A stretch of DNA of 64,000 nucleotides from Saccharum officinarum (Eukaryota > Streptophyta > Magnoliopsida > Poales > Poaceae): the NCBI GenBank assembly GCA_020631735.1, contig CM036201.1, positions 78,468,502-78,532,501 of the forward strand, read 5' to 3'. A program made the translations under genes and the position numbers. Each line of letters starts with the position of its first letter. Position 1 is the stretch's first letter. The notes under the pieces are model-generated. The model did not search any database. It saw nothing but the letters and a program-made list of their open reading frames with translations, and was not told where the DNA came from. This document shows, piece after piece, positions 21,141-31,869 of the stretch.

Positions 21141-21531
21141 ACAGACTACGGTCAAGACTCAAGAGTAGCGCATTTATTCCTCACGGACAGACGATCGCAC
21201 AAACCAGCAGCCGCCGTGAGCTTGTTGGGCCAAGGCCCAGCACAGCGAAGGGATGGGCGCTTGAAAGTCTGGTGGGACCTGGTAGCCGTTCGATTCAAAC
21301 GAAGGGTCGGATACGCCCGACTGCAGTGAAGAGTCGCTGCCCCTGACTGCAGAGGATCTGATTCCGGAGCCTGGAGGTGGATTTGGATTTTAAAAACGGG
21401 CTCGCTTCCTGCCTTTCCCACTCGAGCTATTGAATGGGATGGGTGGAACTAATCCCCTTCCTGTTCCCTCCGGCTCCTGCGGCTGCGGCTGCGGCTGTGA
21501 GTGTTGTGACTGTGACTGTGACCTTGTCCTA

Positions 21532-21757
21532 GGGCCTGAAAAAAAAAACATAAATAGTACCACTTTCGTCTTATTTGGCAAATATTGTTCAATCGTGTAC
21601 CAACTAGATTCAAAAAATTTATCTCGTGATTTTCAACTAAACTGTGTAATTAGTTATTTTTTTACCTACATTTACTACTTCATGTATGGTTCTAAAGATT
21701 GATGTGATGGAAAGAGTGAAAAAATTCTAACTTTTAAGGTGCATCTAAACAAGGCCC
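21532..21757. mobile_element. MITE, 'GTTTAGATG' subfamily
   Basis: It ends in GCATCTAAACAAGGCCC; the left end (GGGCCTGAA) is damaged. Its interior is very like that of the complete copy at 22302-22545 (AATAGTACCACTTTCGTC and TGATGTGATGGA). Confidence 0.65.
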
Positions 21758-21874
21758 GGATCCGGGAGGAGAAATGAAGGACGGGTCAGTTTGGGTTTCT
21801 CACTCTTTTCTTCCCTCGAGATGACCAGCAGCCACCAGCCCCACGCAACGGGCAGCTCCTTAACAAACGTGTTC

Positions 21875-21988
21875 GCCCTGTTCGTTTGGACTTATCAGTA
21901 GAATCAGCAGCCATCCAGCAGTGTTTTTCTCTCACAACAAACCAGCGAACAGTGCTTTTAGCACAATAAACCAGCGAAACGAACAGGC
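21875..21988. mobile_element. Short MITE, 'CCTGTTCG' family
   Basis: The ends GCCCTGTTCGTTTGG and CGAAACGAACAGGC form an inverted pair. The interior AGTGTTTTTCTCTCAC is shared with the copy at 26775-26890. Confidence 0.7.
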
Positions 21989-22009
21989 TGGTTGTTCATG
22001 TAAATTGTA

Positions 22010-22102
22010 CTCCATTCGTCTCGGAACGTTTGTCTCTAAAAAAATCATGTTTTTTTATAGATACGTTTTTCGGGCGACATAAAAAAGGGATAGAGGGAGT
22101 AA
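22010..22102. mobile_element. Stowaway-like MITE
   Basis: The ends TACTCCATTCGTCTC and GATAGAGGGAGTA resemble the CTCCCTCCGT ends of Stowaway (Tc1/mariner-derived) MITEs with TA target sites. It is about 93 bp. Confidence 0.6.
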
Positions 22103-22301
22103 AATTTTACACTTTTTTATCACATCAATTTTTAGACGTATGTATAGAGTATTAAATATAGGTAAAAAATAACTAATTATACAGTTTGTCTGTAATTTAC
22201 GAGACGGATCTTTTAAACCTAATTAATTTATGATTGGACACTAATTACCAAATACAAATGAAAATGCTATGACCGTCTAAATTGTAAAAAGTTGCAATCT
22301 A
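22103..22301. mobile_element. MITE remnant, 'GTTTAGTT' family core
   Basis: It carries the family core (TAACTAATTATACAGTTTGTC and GAGACGGATCTTTTAAACC) but no clear terminal repeats. It is wedged between a Stowaway-like MITE and a complete MITE. Confidence 0.5.
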
Positions 22302-22545
22302 GGCCTCGTTTAGATGCTGAAAAAATTTCAGCACGATGAATAGTACCACTTTCGTCTTATTTGACAAATATTGTCCAATCGTGGACCAACTAAGCTCAAA
22401 AGATTCATCTCGTGATTTCCAACAAAACTGTGTAATTAGTTATTATTTTTACCTACATTTACTACTTCATGCATGGGTCCAAAGATTGATGTGATGGAGA
22501 GAGAGTGAAAAATTTCTAACTTTTCATGTGCATCTAAACAAGGCC
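22302..22545. mobile_element. Complete MITE with CTA target-site duplication
   Basis: 244 bp with GGCCTCGTTTAGATG and CATCTAAACAAGGCC ends and a CTA direct repeat on each side (22299-22301 and 22546-22548). It is a good reference copy for the subfamily. Confidence 0.85.
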
Positions 22546-23289
22546 CTAGACAAAAAGAAATCATTATCAGGAAAACTCCACCACTGTACTACTCCTATCG
22601 GAAACCATTTCTGGGTGGCATCAAAAGGTGCAAGAGTCTCCAATCCTAGGGGCTAGGGCTATAGCTAGTTCCACCCACGCCAGTGCGAGAAGGGAAGACC
22701 AGCAGCATTCCCAATGGAGGCGAGCAGGGAAAGGCCAAAATCTGCACAGCAACAGTAGTAGAGCCAAGCACCGTCCTGTGTCCGTCCGATCCTGAAGCTC
22801 ACAATCACATCACCGCGAATGGATGGGTCTCTGCGGCCGGCTGTGGATTCTCATTTGGAACAGTGCCTGCTGGAAAGCGCGGGTGATCGCCATCGATTGA
22901 ATTGAATAATATAGTGGCATCGTCACTGTTTGCTCAAGTATTAGTAGTAATTTACAGTGCCCTAAGCTTAGCCAATGGAGCAGTACTAAACTAGTGGTGC
23001 TGCTAATGCAGTGTCTTGGAAAGAACCCTAGACTACCAGTGGGACACCACCGCGGTTTTTTTTGTAGGGCATGCAAATTGCAAGAAACACCGATGGCCAA
23101 AGGCCAAAGCAACGGTGAAAAAAAGGGGAGGAGATCTTGCAGGCAGGGATTACTGTAGGACGGGAAGAGGACACGAGATACTACCACCAGGCACCAGTAG
23201 CAGTAATAATGCTGGTGGTGAGGGGCGGCCGTGCCGGGCCGAGCGGGCAGACCGGCAGTCGGCATCGCATGGCCTGAGCCGCATGGCTA
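22546..23289. other. Intergenic stretch, no gene recognised
   Basis: Moderately GC-rich sequence with several short open frames on both strands, none resembling a known protein. It may hold old gene or transposon fragments. Confidence 0.4.
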
Positions 23290-23522
23290 GATGCCCAAAA
23301 AGAGGCAAAAATTTTTACATAGTAACTGACATATCGAATCTTTGAACGCATGCATTAAACATTAAATATAGATAAAAAAATAACTAATTGTACAGTTTGT
23401 CTGTAAATGTCGAGACGAATCTTTTGAGCCTAGTTAGTCTATGGTTAAACAAATTTTACCAAATAACAACGAAAAATGTTACATGATTTTTTCCCCAAAA
23501 AATTTCACAACTAAACGGGCCC
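23290..23522. mobile_element. MITE, 'GTTTAGTT' family
   Basis: The right end is AACTAAACGGGCCC. The core (TAACTAATTGTACAGTTTGTC, GAGACGAATCTTTTGAGCC) is diagnostic for the family here. The left end is indistinct. Confidence 0.6.
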
Positions 23523-23648
23523 TTTGTTTTACTACATCGGAATCCGTGCAGCGGGAGATGGGGTGGTAGACCCGTCCACGGTCCAACTGCGGCGGCCTGC
23601 TCTGCGCTACATGCTGCTCTCTGGCCTCTGCGCTTGCATTCAAATCCA

Positions 23649-23893
23649 GGCCTTGTTTCACTTCCCCATCCCAACCCAAAATATTTCCTCTTACACTCAT
23701 CACATCAAATCTTTCGACCTATGCATAGAGCATTAAATGTAGGTAAAAAAGATAACTAATTGCATAGTTTGTCTGTAAATGTCGGGATGAATCTTTTAAG
23801 CCTAGTTAGTCCATGATTGGACAAAAATTGACAAATAACAACGAAAGATGCTACAATAACTTTTCACCTGCTTTTCGCGAGGCGAACACACCC
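23649..23893. mobile_element. MITE, 'GTTTAGTT' family, decayed ends
   Basis: The core (AACTAATTGCATAGTTTGTC and GATGAATCTTTTAAGCC) is clear. The left end GGCCTTGTTTCACTTCC has lost the canonical TTTAGTT, and the right end is uncertain. Confidence 0.5.
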
Positions 23894-23976
23894 CAATGCC
23901 ACATGCCGGTGGAGTACTGCCTTGCCTCTCAGCGAGCACAGAAACAAGCAAGAACTTCTCTCTCACAAATCACAAT

Positions 23977-24250
23977 GCCCTTGTTTAGATGCCGACTCGG
24001 GGCTGCCGAGTTGGAACAGTGCGTATTAAATGCGCACGGTTCCAATTCGTTTGTATTTGGTAAAAATTATCCAAACTTTGACTAATTAGGTTTAAGATGT
24101 TCGTCTCGTAAAGTATAACAAAACTGTGCAATTAGTTTTTAATTTCATCTACATTTAGTACTCCATGCATTTACCGACATTTTGATGTGACAGAGAATCT
24201 TCTTTTTGCATAGTAGAATTTGGGGTTGAATTTATAAACTAAACAAGGGC
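23977..24250. mobile_element. Complete MITE with AAT target-site duplication
   Basis: GCCCTTGTTTAG at the left mirrors CTAAACAAGGGC at the right, flanked by AAT on both sides. It belongs to the subfamily with TACTCCATGCATTTACC inside. Confidence 0.8.
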
Positions 24251-24284
24251 AATATACAGGTGACACGGCATCTCTCTCTGATCA

Positions 24285-24513
24285 GGCCATGTTTAGTTTC
24301 TAAAATATTTCAAGATTCCCCGTCACATGGAATGTTTCGACACATGTACGGAGTATTAAATATAGATAAAAAAACTAATTACACAGTTAGGTAAAAAACC
24401 ACGAAATGAATCTTTTGAGCTTAATTAGTCTATGATTAGACACTAATTAATAAATACAAACAAAATCGCTACGGTAGCCGGACCTAAAATATTTTGCGTA
24501 CTAAACTCTGTCT
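24285..24513. mobile_element. MITE, 'GTTTAGTT' family
   Basis: The left end is GGCCATGTTTAGTTTC; the right end GTACTAAACTCTGTC is diverged. The core AAATGAATCTTTTGAGC is recognisable. Confidence 0.6.
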
Positions 24514-24699
24514 AGCACATGTTGCACAGCAGACGTTGCAGGGATGGGTGGAGAGACAGTGATGATTTTTTAGTGGATTCTTCTCGTGGCCTTTCTTGGG
24601 TGAGGATGACTCACATGTTGACCAAGGCCACGTGACGTGAGAGAGACAGGGAGAGTTTTCATATTTATATTCCTTTATTAATCTAGAAAGGGATAGATT

Positions 24700-25380
24700 T
24701 ATACTCTTTACGTCACAAAATAATAAAAAGATATACTCTTTACGTCACAAAATATTTGCACATCCACTTTGCGAGAAATCAAATTCTAAAATTTAACTAA
24801 ATTTATAGAAAATACTATACATTTCTCAATATATATTCGTTGTGAAAATATATTCTACTATTAATTAGTTGATATTTATTACAAATCGTAAACATTGGTA
24901 TTTTTTATATATTTGATCAAGCTATGAGACTTTTTTTTCTTTGTTCAAAATTACTGTTAGACAAAAGGCACTTGTGTAAGCAGTTGGAGAATTACGTGCA
25001 TTGTGACTTCTAAATTTTGTTATAATATATTTATGTGATGCTCATGCTCAGCTTAACAAAGTTGGTTAGAAAGGAAATCATAATTTGAGGAGAAACTTTT
25101 TGATTGGGTTTAACACATAGGCATATTCATCGTTTGAGTATTTGTGTAAGTGGCTAGAGAATTACTCCGTCTGTCCTAAAATATAGTGCATTAGGACTTC
25201 TAATTTTTTATAATATATTTATGGGATGCTCATTCTTAGTTTAACAAAGTTCATTAAAAAAGAAAATCATAATTTGAAAAGAAACTTTTTAATTGGGTTT
25301 AAAACATGGGTACATTCATCATTTGCCATTAACTCGTCTTAATTTTTTTGAAATTTATTATATTACGGAGGGAACACTAT
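24700..25380. repeat. Diverged tandem duplication containing a Stowaway-like MITE
   Basis: A segment near 24970-25140 is repeated at 25145-25320. Shared words are TGGAGAATTAC/TAGAGAATTAC, TATAATATATTTATG, GATGCTCAT and GGGTTTAA. The second copy has CTCCGTCTGTCC and ATTACGGAGGG ends of a Stowaway-like MITE (about 25164-25374). A short TATACTCTTTACGTCACAAA repeat occurs twice near 24700-24750. Confidence 0.5.
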
Positions 25381-26774
25381 GAGATTCTTTTTCTTTGTTC
25401 AAAATTACTATGAGATAATAGGCACTAGTAATAGACAGCAATACTTTTGGTGTGCACACCGAATTTAACGGCAGGAGCACTATCGTGTTGTCAATGCTTT
25501 GGGTGTGCAACACTCAAACGCCTCTTTAAAAGAATTCATATATTTCAGAGTTGGCTACTCATGGCATTTGATTCTTGCATTTCCCTTCTCACTGTGCAGA
25601 AAATGTTTTCCGTTATATATATGCAAGTATAAACGTCCGGCGTGACTATTAACTAGCCCTATAAATTGTTTCCATGTACAAAATAGTACCGCCAATAAGA
25701 ACACTTAAGAACTGGCAAGGAGTAGATACAATCAAGGACAAGGGACATGTTTCTGTATGTCTTGCATTATAAATTAACCATTAACTCTAGTAAAGCAATT
25801 TGAAATAATGATGGTTAGTACTTTCTGTTCGACACTGTAGTGTACCGTAAAAGCTTTTTTGTGAAAAATATTTCGAAGGGAAAGGTAAAAGGCAATGTGC
25901 TTATTGAAAAAGTAATTACTACTGCCTAACGGAAACATTAATCTCAACATTTACTGGCCGGGCTTGTCTGAAATGTACTTATTTTTGATACACTATTATC
26001 AAAATCCTGTTCAACTCATTTTCAAGAACTAGTGTAATATTCTCCCCCTGTTCTACAGTTCTTCGCTTTGGCTTTGGCTTGTAAATCCAACTTTAACTTC
26101 GACAGAGTTTCAGAGAAGTGCAGCAACATCTAGGTATCAAACTACTGTTGTCAAAAAAAAAGTATCAAACTAGTGTCCATAACATACATATTTGATGAAG
26201 ATGTAAATGTTTCTTTTTTATAAAAAACTTGATCAAAATTAAAAAGGTTTGACTTTTATGATACAGCTGCAATTTGGAAAGGAGTGATATTATTACATTC
26301 CACAAAGAAGACTGTTCAGATATGTCAGTTCCTTATCTGAATAAATAAAAACAGTCATACCATTTTTTTTAAAATAGCGGGTTCTGGTTTCTGAATTCTG
26401 AAACTACAAGGCGTCATGCTCTTCGACTGAAAGGGGTATTAGTACTAGTCTAGTATCTTGTGTGGCCATCACTTCTCTTGCTCCTGTATTTGATAATAAC
26501 AGAGGCAGAATAGTGTGGGAGCACACCATGTGTGCATGGTCATATATAGGGTGATTTTCATAGTGCTGCTGGCTGCTGCTTCAGCGAGTGGCTCTTTGAG
26601 GCATCACTGCTAGTAGAAAGGGCTTGTTTGGATTCTGATCGTAATCCTTGTGAAAGTTAAATAACGAAAGTATCATCAATTATTTTTATTTAGAGTAACT
26701 AAAGGAAACAAAATCATATTTTCCTTCTCTAAATAAAGGAGTTGTGAAAGACTAATCAATCAATCTACTTTTCA
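25381..26774. other. AT-rich intergenic stretch, nothing recognised
   Basis: No coding region with convincing similarity or codon bias was seen, and no complete mobile element was identified. Confidence 0.45.
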
Positions 26775-26890
26775 GCCTGTTCGCTTGAGCTTTCAGCCGC
26801 TTATTTTCAGTCAGCCAGCAGTGTTTTTCTCTCACATAAATCAGCCAACAGTAGTTTCAGCTGCTTATTTTCAGTCCAAGCGAACAAACC
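26775..26890. mobile_element. Short MITE, 'CCTGTTCG' family
   Basis: The left end GCCTGTTCGCTTGAGC pairs with CAAGCGAACAAACC at the right. It shares AGCAGTGTTTTTCTCTCAC with 21875-21988. Confidence 0.7.
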
Positions 26891-27287
26891 GTTTGTTTAC
26901 GAAAGAATTGGACATGCATGCATCCAAATTCAAGCCCTTTAATTTCTTTCAAATGGAAACTAATTAATGCATTACTCGCCAATTAGATCAGTCAATCTTG
27001 TGATTCCAACAAAAAAAATCCCCACCTGATCACAAATCATTTTTTTCAGTAATGCTACGCGTCTTACGTCCGACACGAGCACATAGCCGAACACTCCCGC
27101 AGGCCCACCGCCTCGTTGCGGGCGCTTTACCTCACCGCTCGCTCTGCCCGCGAGTTTATTAAAAAAATCAGTCATCCTTATCCCTTCCGCTTCCTCCTCC
27201 TCTGTCGTTGCGCCTTGCGGCAACCCCGTCCTAGACGCGGACGTGTACTCCCCTCACTGCTGCCGCGCGCCCCGTCATGCGTGCTGC
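26891..27287. other. Flank of the gypsy element, no gene recognised
   Basis: AT-rich at first, then a GC-rich block (27060-27287) that could be an old gene fragment; no protein was identified. The gypsy 5' LTR begins at 27288. Its target-site duplication cannot be tested because the other end of the element is missing. Confidence 0.4.
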
Positions 27288-30235
27288 TGTAACATCCCAA
27301 AAATCCACATTCAAAAATCACTCGTATTTAAAAATTATTTTCAAATGCATTTTAAAAACCATAAGTCATCTGAGCTCTATATCCTTCCAAATCTTGTCCA
27401 TATTATATCCATCCTAGCTACCTCTCTTCAATTTATCATGCACTGTGGCATTGGCATCACTCGTCCGTTCCCCATCTCTCTCTCGCTCGCTCGCTTCGCC
27501 CGCTGCCCGACAACGGCGTGTGCGCCGACCCCACCACCATCGCCGTCGCAGCGCACCCACGCTCGGACCCCCTCGCCAACTGCGGCAGCTCGCACGCCGC
27601 CACGACAGCGGGTCCCACCTCCCAGCTTTCCCTCCATCTTTCTTCTCCATGCATGGCCACAGCACATTCGTATATACGCAGCAAATGAAGCAAGACAAAG
27701 CACCTATTGAGACAACATCCACTTTTACCATCTACCACACAAACAAGCAAGGCAAACAGACAGCATGCATGTATCACCAGCATGCAAAGCACAAGCAAAC
27801 AAGTATCAACAGTGCAAACACACATACACACATACAGATAGCTCATGCATACGTATAAATTAGGCACCGATCATGCATGTAAATTAGGCACCGTCGCCTC
27901 GCTACACGCCGCACCTCCCACCACCATCCACCGTCCTCTCAGCACCATTGTTGCATGCGAAAGGACACCAAAAGCAAGTTGTGGCACAACTCACGTCTCG
28001 GCCTATAAAAAGGCATGCCGGGTTGCTCTCCTGCAGCAGCATGCTCAGCTCGCCACTTGCTTGCTTGTTCTCGCTTCACTTGTCTCGCGTATACCGTATA
28101 CGGCCGTGCGCACGAGCCGGACTCGATCGTCGTCGCAAGACGAGGTGAGCAACCCATGAGCATTTCCTTGCTCTTCTCTCTCCCTGTGGTCTCCTCTATA
28201 CTTTCTCTCCTTTCCTTTGCCTGTGCCGAACCATTCCCAAGCTCGACGAGCTTAACCATAGCGTCGTCCATGCAGGAAGCAAGAAGAAGACCCTTGCTAG
28301 CTTTTCTCTCTCCCTTCCCATATATGTGTGTGTGACGTGTAGGTCCTAAGCTACAACTCCATCCAAATAGCACACGCATAGCATACACCATGCACTGCCA
28401 GCTAAGCCAAATGCCCACGTGATCACCCATTCCTTAATCGCGCATTATTCTTTTTTGCGTGATTAAATTTTGACCATCTTGCACAGCTGCATGCCAACTC
28501 TGATTCTAAATATTATTCTTTCTAAATTCATCTAAAATCATGATCTATCCCCCATATAAATTTCATGTTTTTTAGAGCTCATTTAAATTTATGTGATTAT
28601 TTATCTATGCTTGTTTGCCTGTTGCGCTCATTGTGTATTTTTAGCTGACGGAGTGAACGAGCTAGAGAACAAGGACGTCGGAGGTGAGTACCGCGAGTTC
28701 GACGCCGAGGATCTGGATGGTCAGCAGGAGTTTGCCGAGGACGCCGACGAAGGCAAGTCCAACCTATTCCCCTTTAATGTATGTTGATCCTATTTTTAAA
28801 CATAACTCGTAGAAGCTGTTTTAAATATTGCATGTACGTTATACGTATGAAGTATTTTCGTTGTTTAGCTCAAATCCGTTTGAATAGCCATCCTTAAATT
28901 GATATTACCTGATAATTGTCTTGTTCAAACTTAGAAACAAATAATATGCTATGATAAAATATTATTATTTAGTATGCTTAGGACTTGATATTCATCATGG
29001 ATACTTATCATATATTTTTCTCAAATGCAATGATTTTAAATGCAAAATTGTGTGAGTTGGGAAAATGAATTGTGGGTATTATGAAAGGGTTAATGAACAA
29101 GTTATAGATGGTGATTACCCTAGAGATGGGGCGGATCGGTGTTTCTTTTGTGGGATGCCGTGGTGTTGGGGCTTGTAACTTTTGTGGTTAAGCATGAAGA
29201 TATCCGCCTTGTCTCGATTAAAGACTGAGTTGATGATTCATCTTGCCTAACTCATTTTCGTACAACCACTCGCCTTGCATGGGAAAGGCTTAGTCTAAAT
29301 CCCTTTAGTTGGTATGGCAATCACCTGGAGGCAGGTGTGCAACGGGACACTAAGAGATGTATGTGAAAATTGATGAATATTGTATGAAATGTAAATAGCT
29401 CTGTAAATTATTGTATTATGAGATGCGGCCTTAGTGTTCCCGTGATGAGCGCCATTACTTAGCTATGAAGGGTAATGGCTTCGATGGATCAGTGCTTGCA
29501 CGACGGTGTTAAGCTACGGTATCCTACTTGTGGGGAAAGTGTACAACCTCTGTAGAGTGTAAAATTTATCCGGATACACGTGTCCGCGGTATCGGACGAG
29601 TTATAGTTTGGTTTCAACAACTAGATGGGTTGGGATGAGTGAAAACATGAGAGTGAGTGTGATTTTAGAAATGAATGGTTGTCTGCCATATGTTGCGGGA
29701 GCAAGGGTTCAACAACACTTAAAATTATGACCAACCCCTTTTTCAGAAATATTATTATATAGAGAGAATATATGTCTTTTGCAAAGGTATTTATTAATGA
29801 AACCTTGCATGTGTAAAAAGATAGCTTTATGCAAATAAACCAAGCGTTATCCTTGATTTACCCATATGCATATACTGTTATCCCATTCCGTAGGGTAGGG
29901 TTGGATTTGCTGAGTACTTTGTACTCACCCTTGCTTTGTTGAATAGAAGAAGATCCGAACTTCAACACTGACGTGGCGTACGAGTAAGGTCATGTCTGCA
30001 CCCAACTAAGCCAGTGGTATTGGGATCTGTCAGATGATATGTATTAGCGAGACCTCTTTCTAGGTATGTTGGACCTGTATTGTGTTGTGGTTACTTTTAA
30101 TCGTGGCATGTCTTCATTATCCACGCTTGTCGAGACTATTGCACTGAGACTTATCTAATGTAATAAATGTGTTACTAGCCTTCTAGGACTAGCATTGTAT
30201 TAAATTTGAGTTCCTGGTTAACCACGGGCGCTTCA
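27288..30235 (+). mobile_element. 5' LTR of a Del/Tekay-like gypsy element
   Basis: A 2948-bp LTR starting TGTAACATCCC and ending GCTTCA. A degraded initiator-Met primer-binding site follows two bases later. A TATA-like box (CCTATAAAAAGG) lies near 28003-28014 inside a GC-rich stretch (27450-28150). GCTGAGTACTTTGTACTCACC near 29909 has a counterpart near 58391 in the other long LTR, marking a conserved 3' region. Large LTRs with TGTAACA starts are typical of Del/Tekay chromoviruses. Several open frames inside it do not resemble known proteins and I treat them as LTR sequence. Confidence 0.75.
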
Positions 30236-30237
30236 GG

Positions 30238-30275
30238 TGGTATTAAAGCCGTAGTTGGCTGTAGCACACGACCTT
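30238..30275 (+). promoter_or_regulatory. Degenerate primer-binding site of the gypsy element
   Basis: TGGTATTAAAGCC follows the LTR and differs by two bases from TGGTATCAGAGCC, the complement of the 3' end of initiator-Met tRNA. The GTTGGCTGTAGCACACGACC that follows fits the leader of Del/Tekay elements. Confidence 0.7.
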
Positions 30276-30343
30276 AGGCTTTCTGGATCAGTATTTTACA
30301 TACAAAAATATTTTCTAAAAAGTTTTTACCCTCTCTCCTTAAT

Positions 30344-30741
30344 TTGGAAAATATTTACTCTTATCTACTTCTCTCAGATGGTAGAAGAAGTTTAGACAGT
30401 AACTATTGTCTAAGTGTCGAAGGCTTTCCTAAGCTCTTGTATGCTACCATGCAAAGGCTGGGAATCAAGGGTCACCTGGAATATGAAGGCAGAGAATACA
30501 TAGAGCATGAAACAGAACGGTGTGAAGTTACCATGTATGTCGGAAAAGTGAGGACTTCCCTGACATAGCTGAAGCATGGAGTATAACTGCGATCGGATTT
30601 TGGTTTGAAGATACATATCAAGCTGCCGCTCGCAAAGTCTTGAGGTACCTATGCCAAACCTACGAGAATCCCATTGCCCATACACCCATGAGATTCTTTC
30701 CACCCGAGAAAGAGACCGACCAGTTTGGAGGACCCACATGG
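30344..30741 (+). pseudogene. Unrecognised retroelement-associated ORF, first part
   Basis: A broken open frame with segments EGFPKLLYATMQRLGI, ERCEVTMYVG, EAWSITAIGFWFEDTY and RYLCQTYENPIAHTPM. One frame change is needed near 30545. Similar products are, as I recall, common in grass genomes as hypothetical or retrotransposon-associated proteins; I know no function. It lies between the gypsy primer-binding site and gag. It is cut at 30741 by the copia insertion and seems to resume at about 41026. Confidence 0.5.
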
Positions 30742-31364
30742 TGAAAGCCCAAGTTTGGTTTTGGTAATTAATGACACCAAGTTGCTAATGCCATGTGTTA
30801 AGTGTTTTGAGTTAGGCACAAGCAACACACGTGATGAAGGAGCATGTGGCATGGAGTGATGGCCACAAGATCACAAGTGGTGGAGATGCACATAATATGG
30901 TGTACATGATGATCAAGTAGAAGAGAAAGATCTAAGAGCGCAAGGCAAAGGTATAACCATAGGGTTTTCCTTTTGCCGGTCTAAGTTGTGTAGAGAAGTG
31001 ATTGACCGGATTTAGGATACATAGTCGACTATCAAGAGGGGCAATCACGGTTAGCTCGGGAATCAAGTGCCACTAGATCAATGTCTTGAGCATATGCATT
31101 AGGATCTAGTTGAGAGCTAACATAACGCCTTGGAAAATGTTTGTGAAATGCTAACACACATGCACTTTGTGGTGTACACTTGGTGGTGTTAGCACATTTG
31201 CGAAGGCGGTGGTGTTTGAGCGGTAATAAGGGGTTTGGGGTTCGCTCTCCCTCCCGCCGAGCGTGCGAGCGCGGGATTCAGGCGTTTTCGAGAAAATGAA
31301 ATGCCTATTTTCTATTGCGCCGGAGGCGAGAAAAGGTGGCGAAAGTCTGAAATGTTTTTCACTG

Positions 31365-31813
31365 AAAACAGCGATCGGACGCTGCACCGGACGCGGTCTC
31401 GGTTTGACCGGACGCGTCCGGTCAGTTCAACGCGGCGCGAGCTCTAGGGTTTGTGACCGGACGCGGGTTTGGCCTGACCAGCGCGTCCGGTCAGTTCAAC
31501 TGGGCGTAAGAAAGAAGCGCGCGACCGGCGCGTCCGGTCCTTCACGGGACCGGAGCGTCCGGTCACGCGTCCAGAAACACAGAGCGAAGCGGAGTGACGA
31601 TCGGACGCGCGGCGCGTCCGGTCACGTGCGATCGGACGCGTCCGGTCGCAGCTGGAGCTTACTGGAATACGACCGGACGCTGGCACTGTCGCGTCCGGTC
31701 AATCGGTTCAGCGCGTCCGGTCAGGGCAACGACTAGTTCTGACGCGCACTGTTCACGTTTGTCGTGTAGTGACCGGACGCGTCCGGTCACCCTGACCGGA
31801 GCGTCCGGTCAGC
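31365..31813 (+). repeat. Array of palindromic ACGCGT-centred motifs in the LTR promoter
   Basis: About ten copies of GCGTCCGGTC and eight or nine of its inverse (C/T)CGGACGC occur in 450 bases. Two form perfect 20-bp palindromes, TGACCGGACGCGTCCGGTCA, at 31405-31424 and 31770-31789. The array ends about 50 bases before the TATA box. The 3' LTR has the same array at about 39738-40187, and the deleted LTR at the left edge keeps part of it (2282-2497). Confidence 0.9.
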
Positions 31814-31836
31814 ACGTGTTTCGCTGCGTCGTCTGT

Positions 31837-31869
31837 AACGGCTAGCTGCGTACCCCTTCATTATAAATA
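31837..31869 (+). promoter_or_regulatory. LTR core promoter: AACGGCT box and TATA box
   Basis: AACGGCT at 31837-31843 and TATAAATA at 31862-31869, starts 25 bases apart. The same pair occurs in the 3' LTR (40211 and 40236) and in two diverged SIRE LTRs (59881/59907 on +; 53378/53353 on -). The AACGG core matches the MYB3R-bound MSA element of G2/M genes, a resemblance only. Confidence 0.7.

Larger units (their letters stand above)
19622..21364. repeat. Large imperfect inverted repeat upstream of the TNP gene
   Basis: The left arm, 19622-20060 (about 439 bp), recurs in reverse complement as 20551-21364. The outer ends GAATCAGATCCTCTGCAG and CTGCAGAGGATCTGATTCC match. The GCCCAGCACAGCGAAGGGA block, the CAGATTGCATGTGCAC block and the TTCTCGAGAAAATCG block all appear in mirror order. 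The right arm is longer because it carries two extra MITEs (20653-20768 and 20900-21140). The spacer is about 490 bases. Arms are roughly 90 percent alike by eye; this was not computed. A transcript through it could fold into a long hairpin. Confidence 0.9.

Noticed and set aside
26972..27223. 83-codon minus-strand open frame
   Set aside because: It has no similarity, no codon evidence and no supporting context; it lies at the flank of an LTR.
31263..31845. Overlapping open frames in the copia LTR (and identical ones at 39555-40219)
   Set aside because: They are translations of the GACCGGACGC repeat array and occur identically in both LTRs; they are promoter sequence, not genes.
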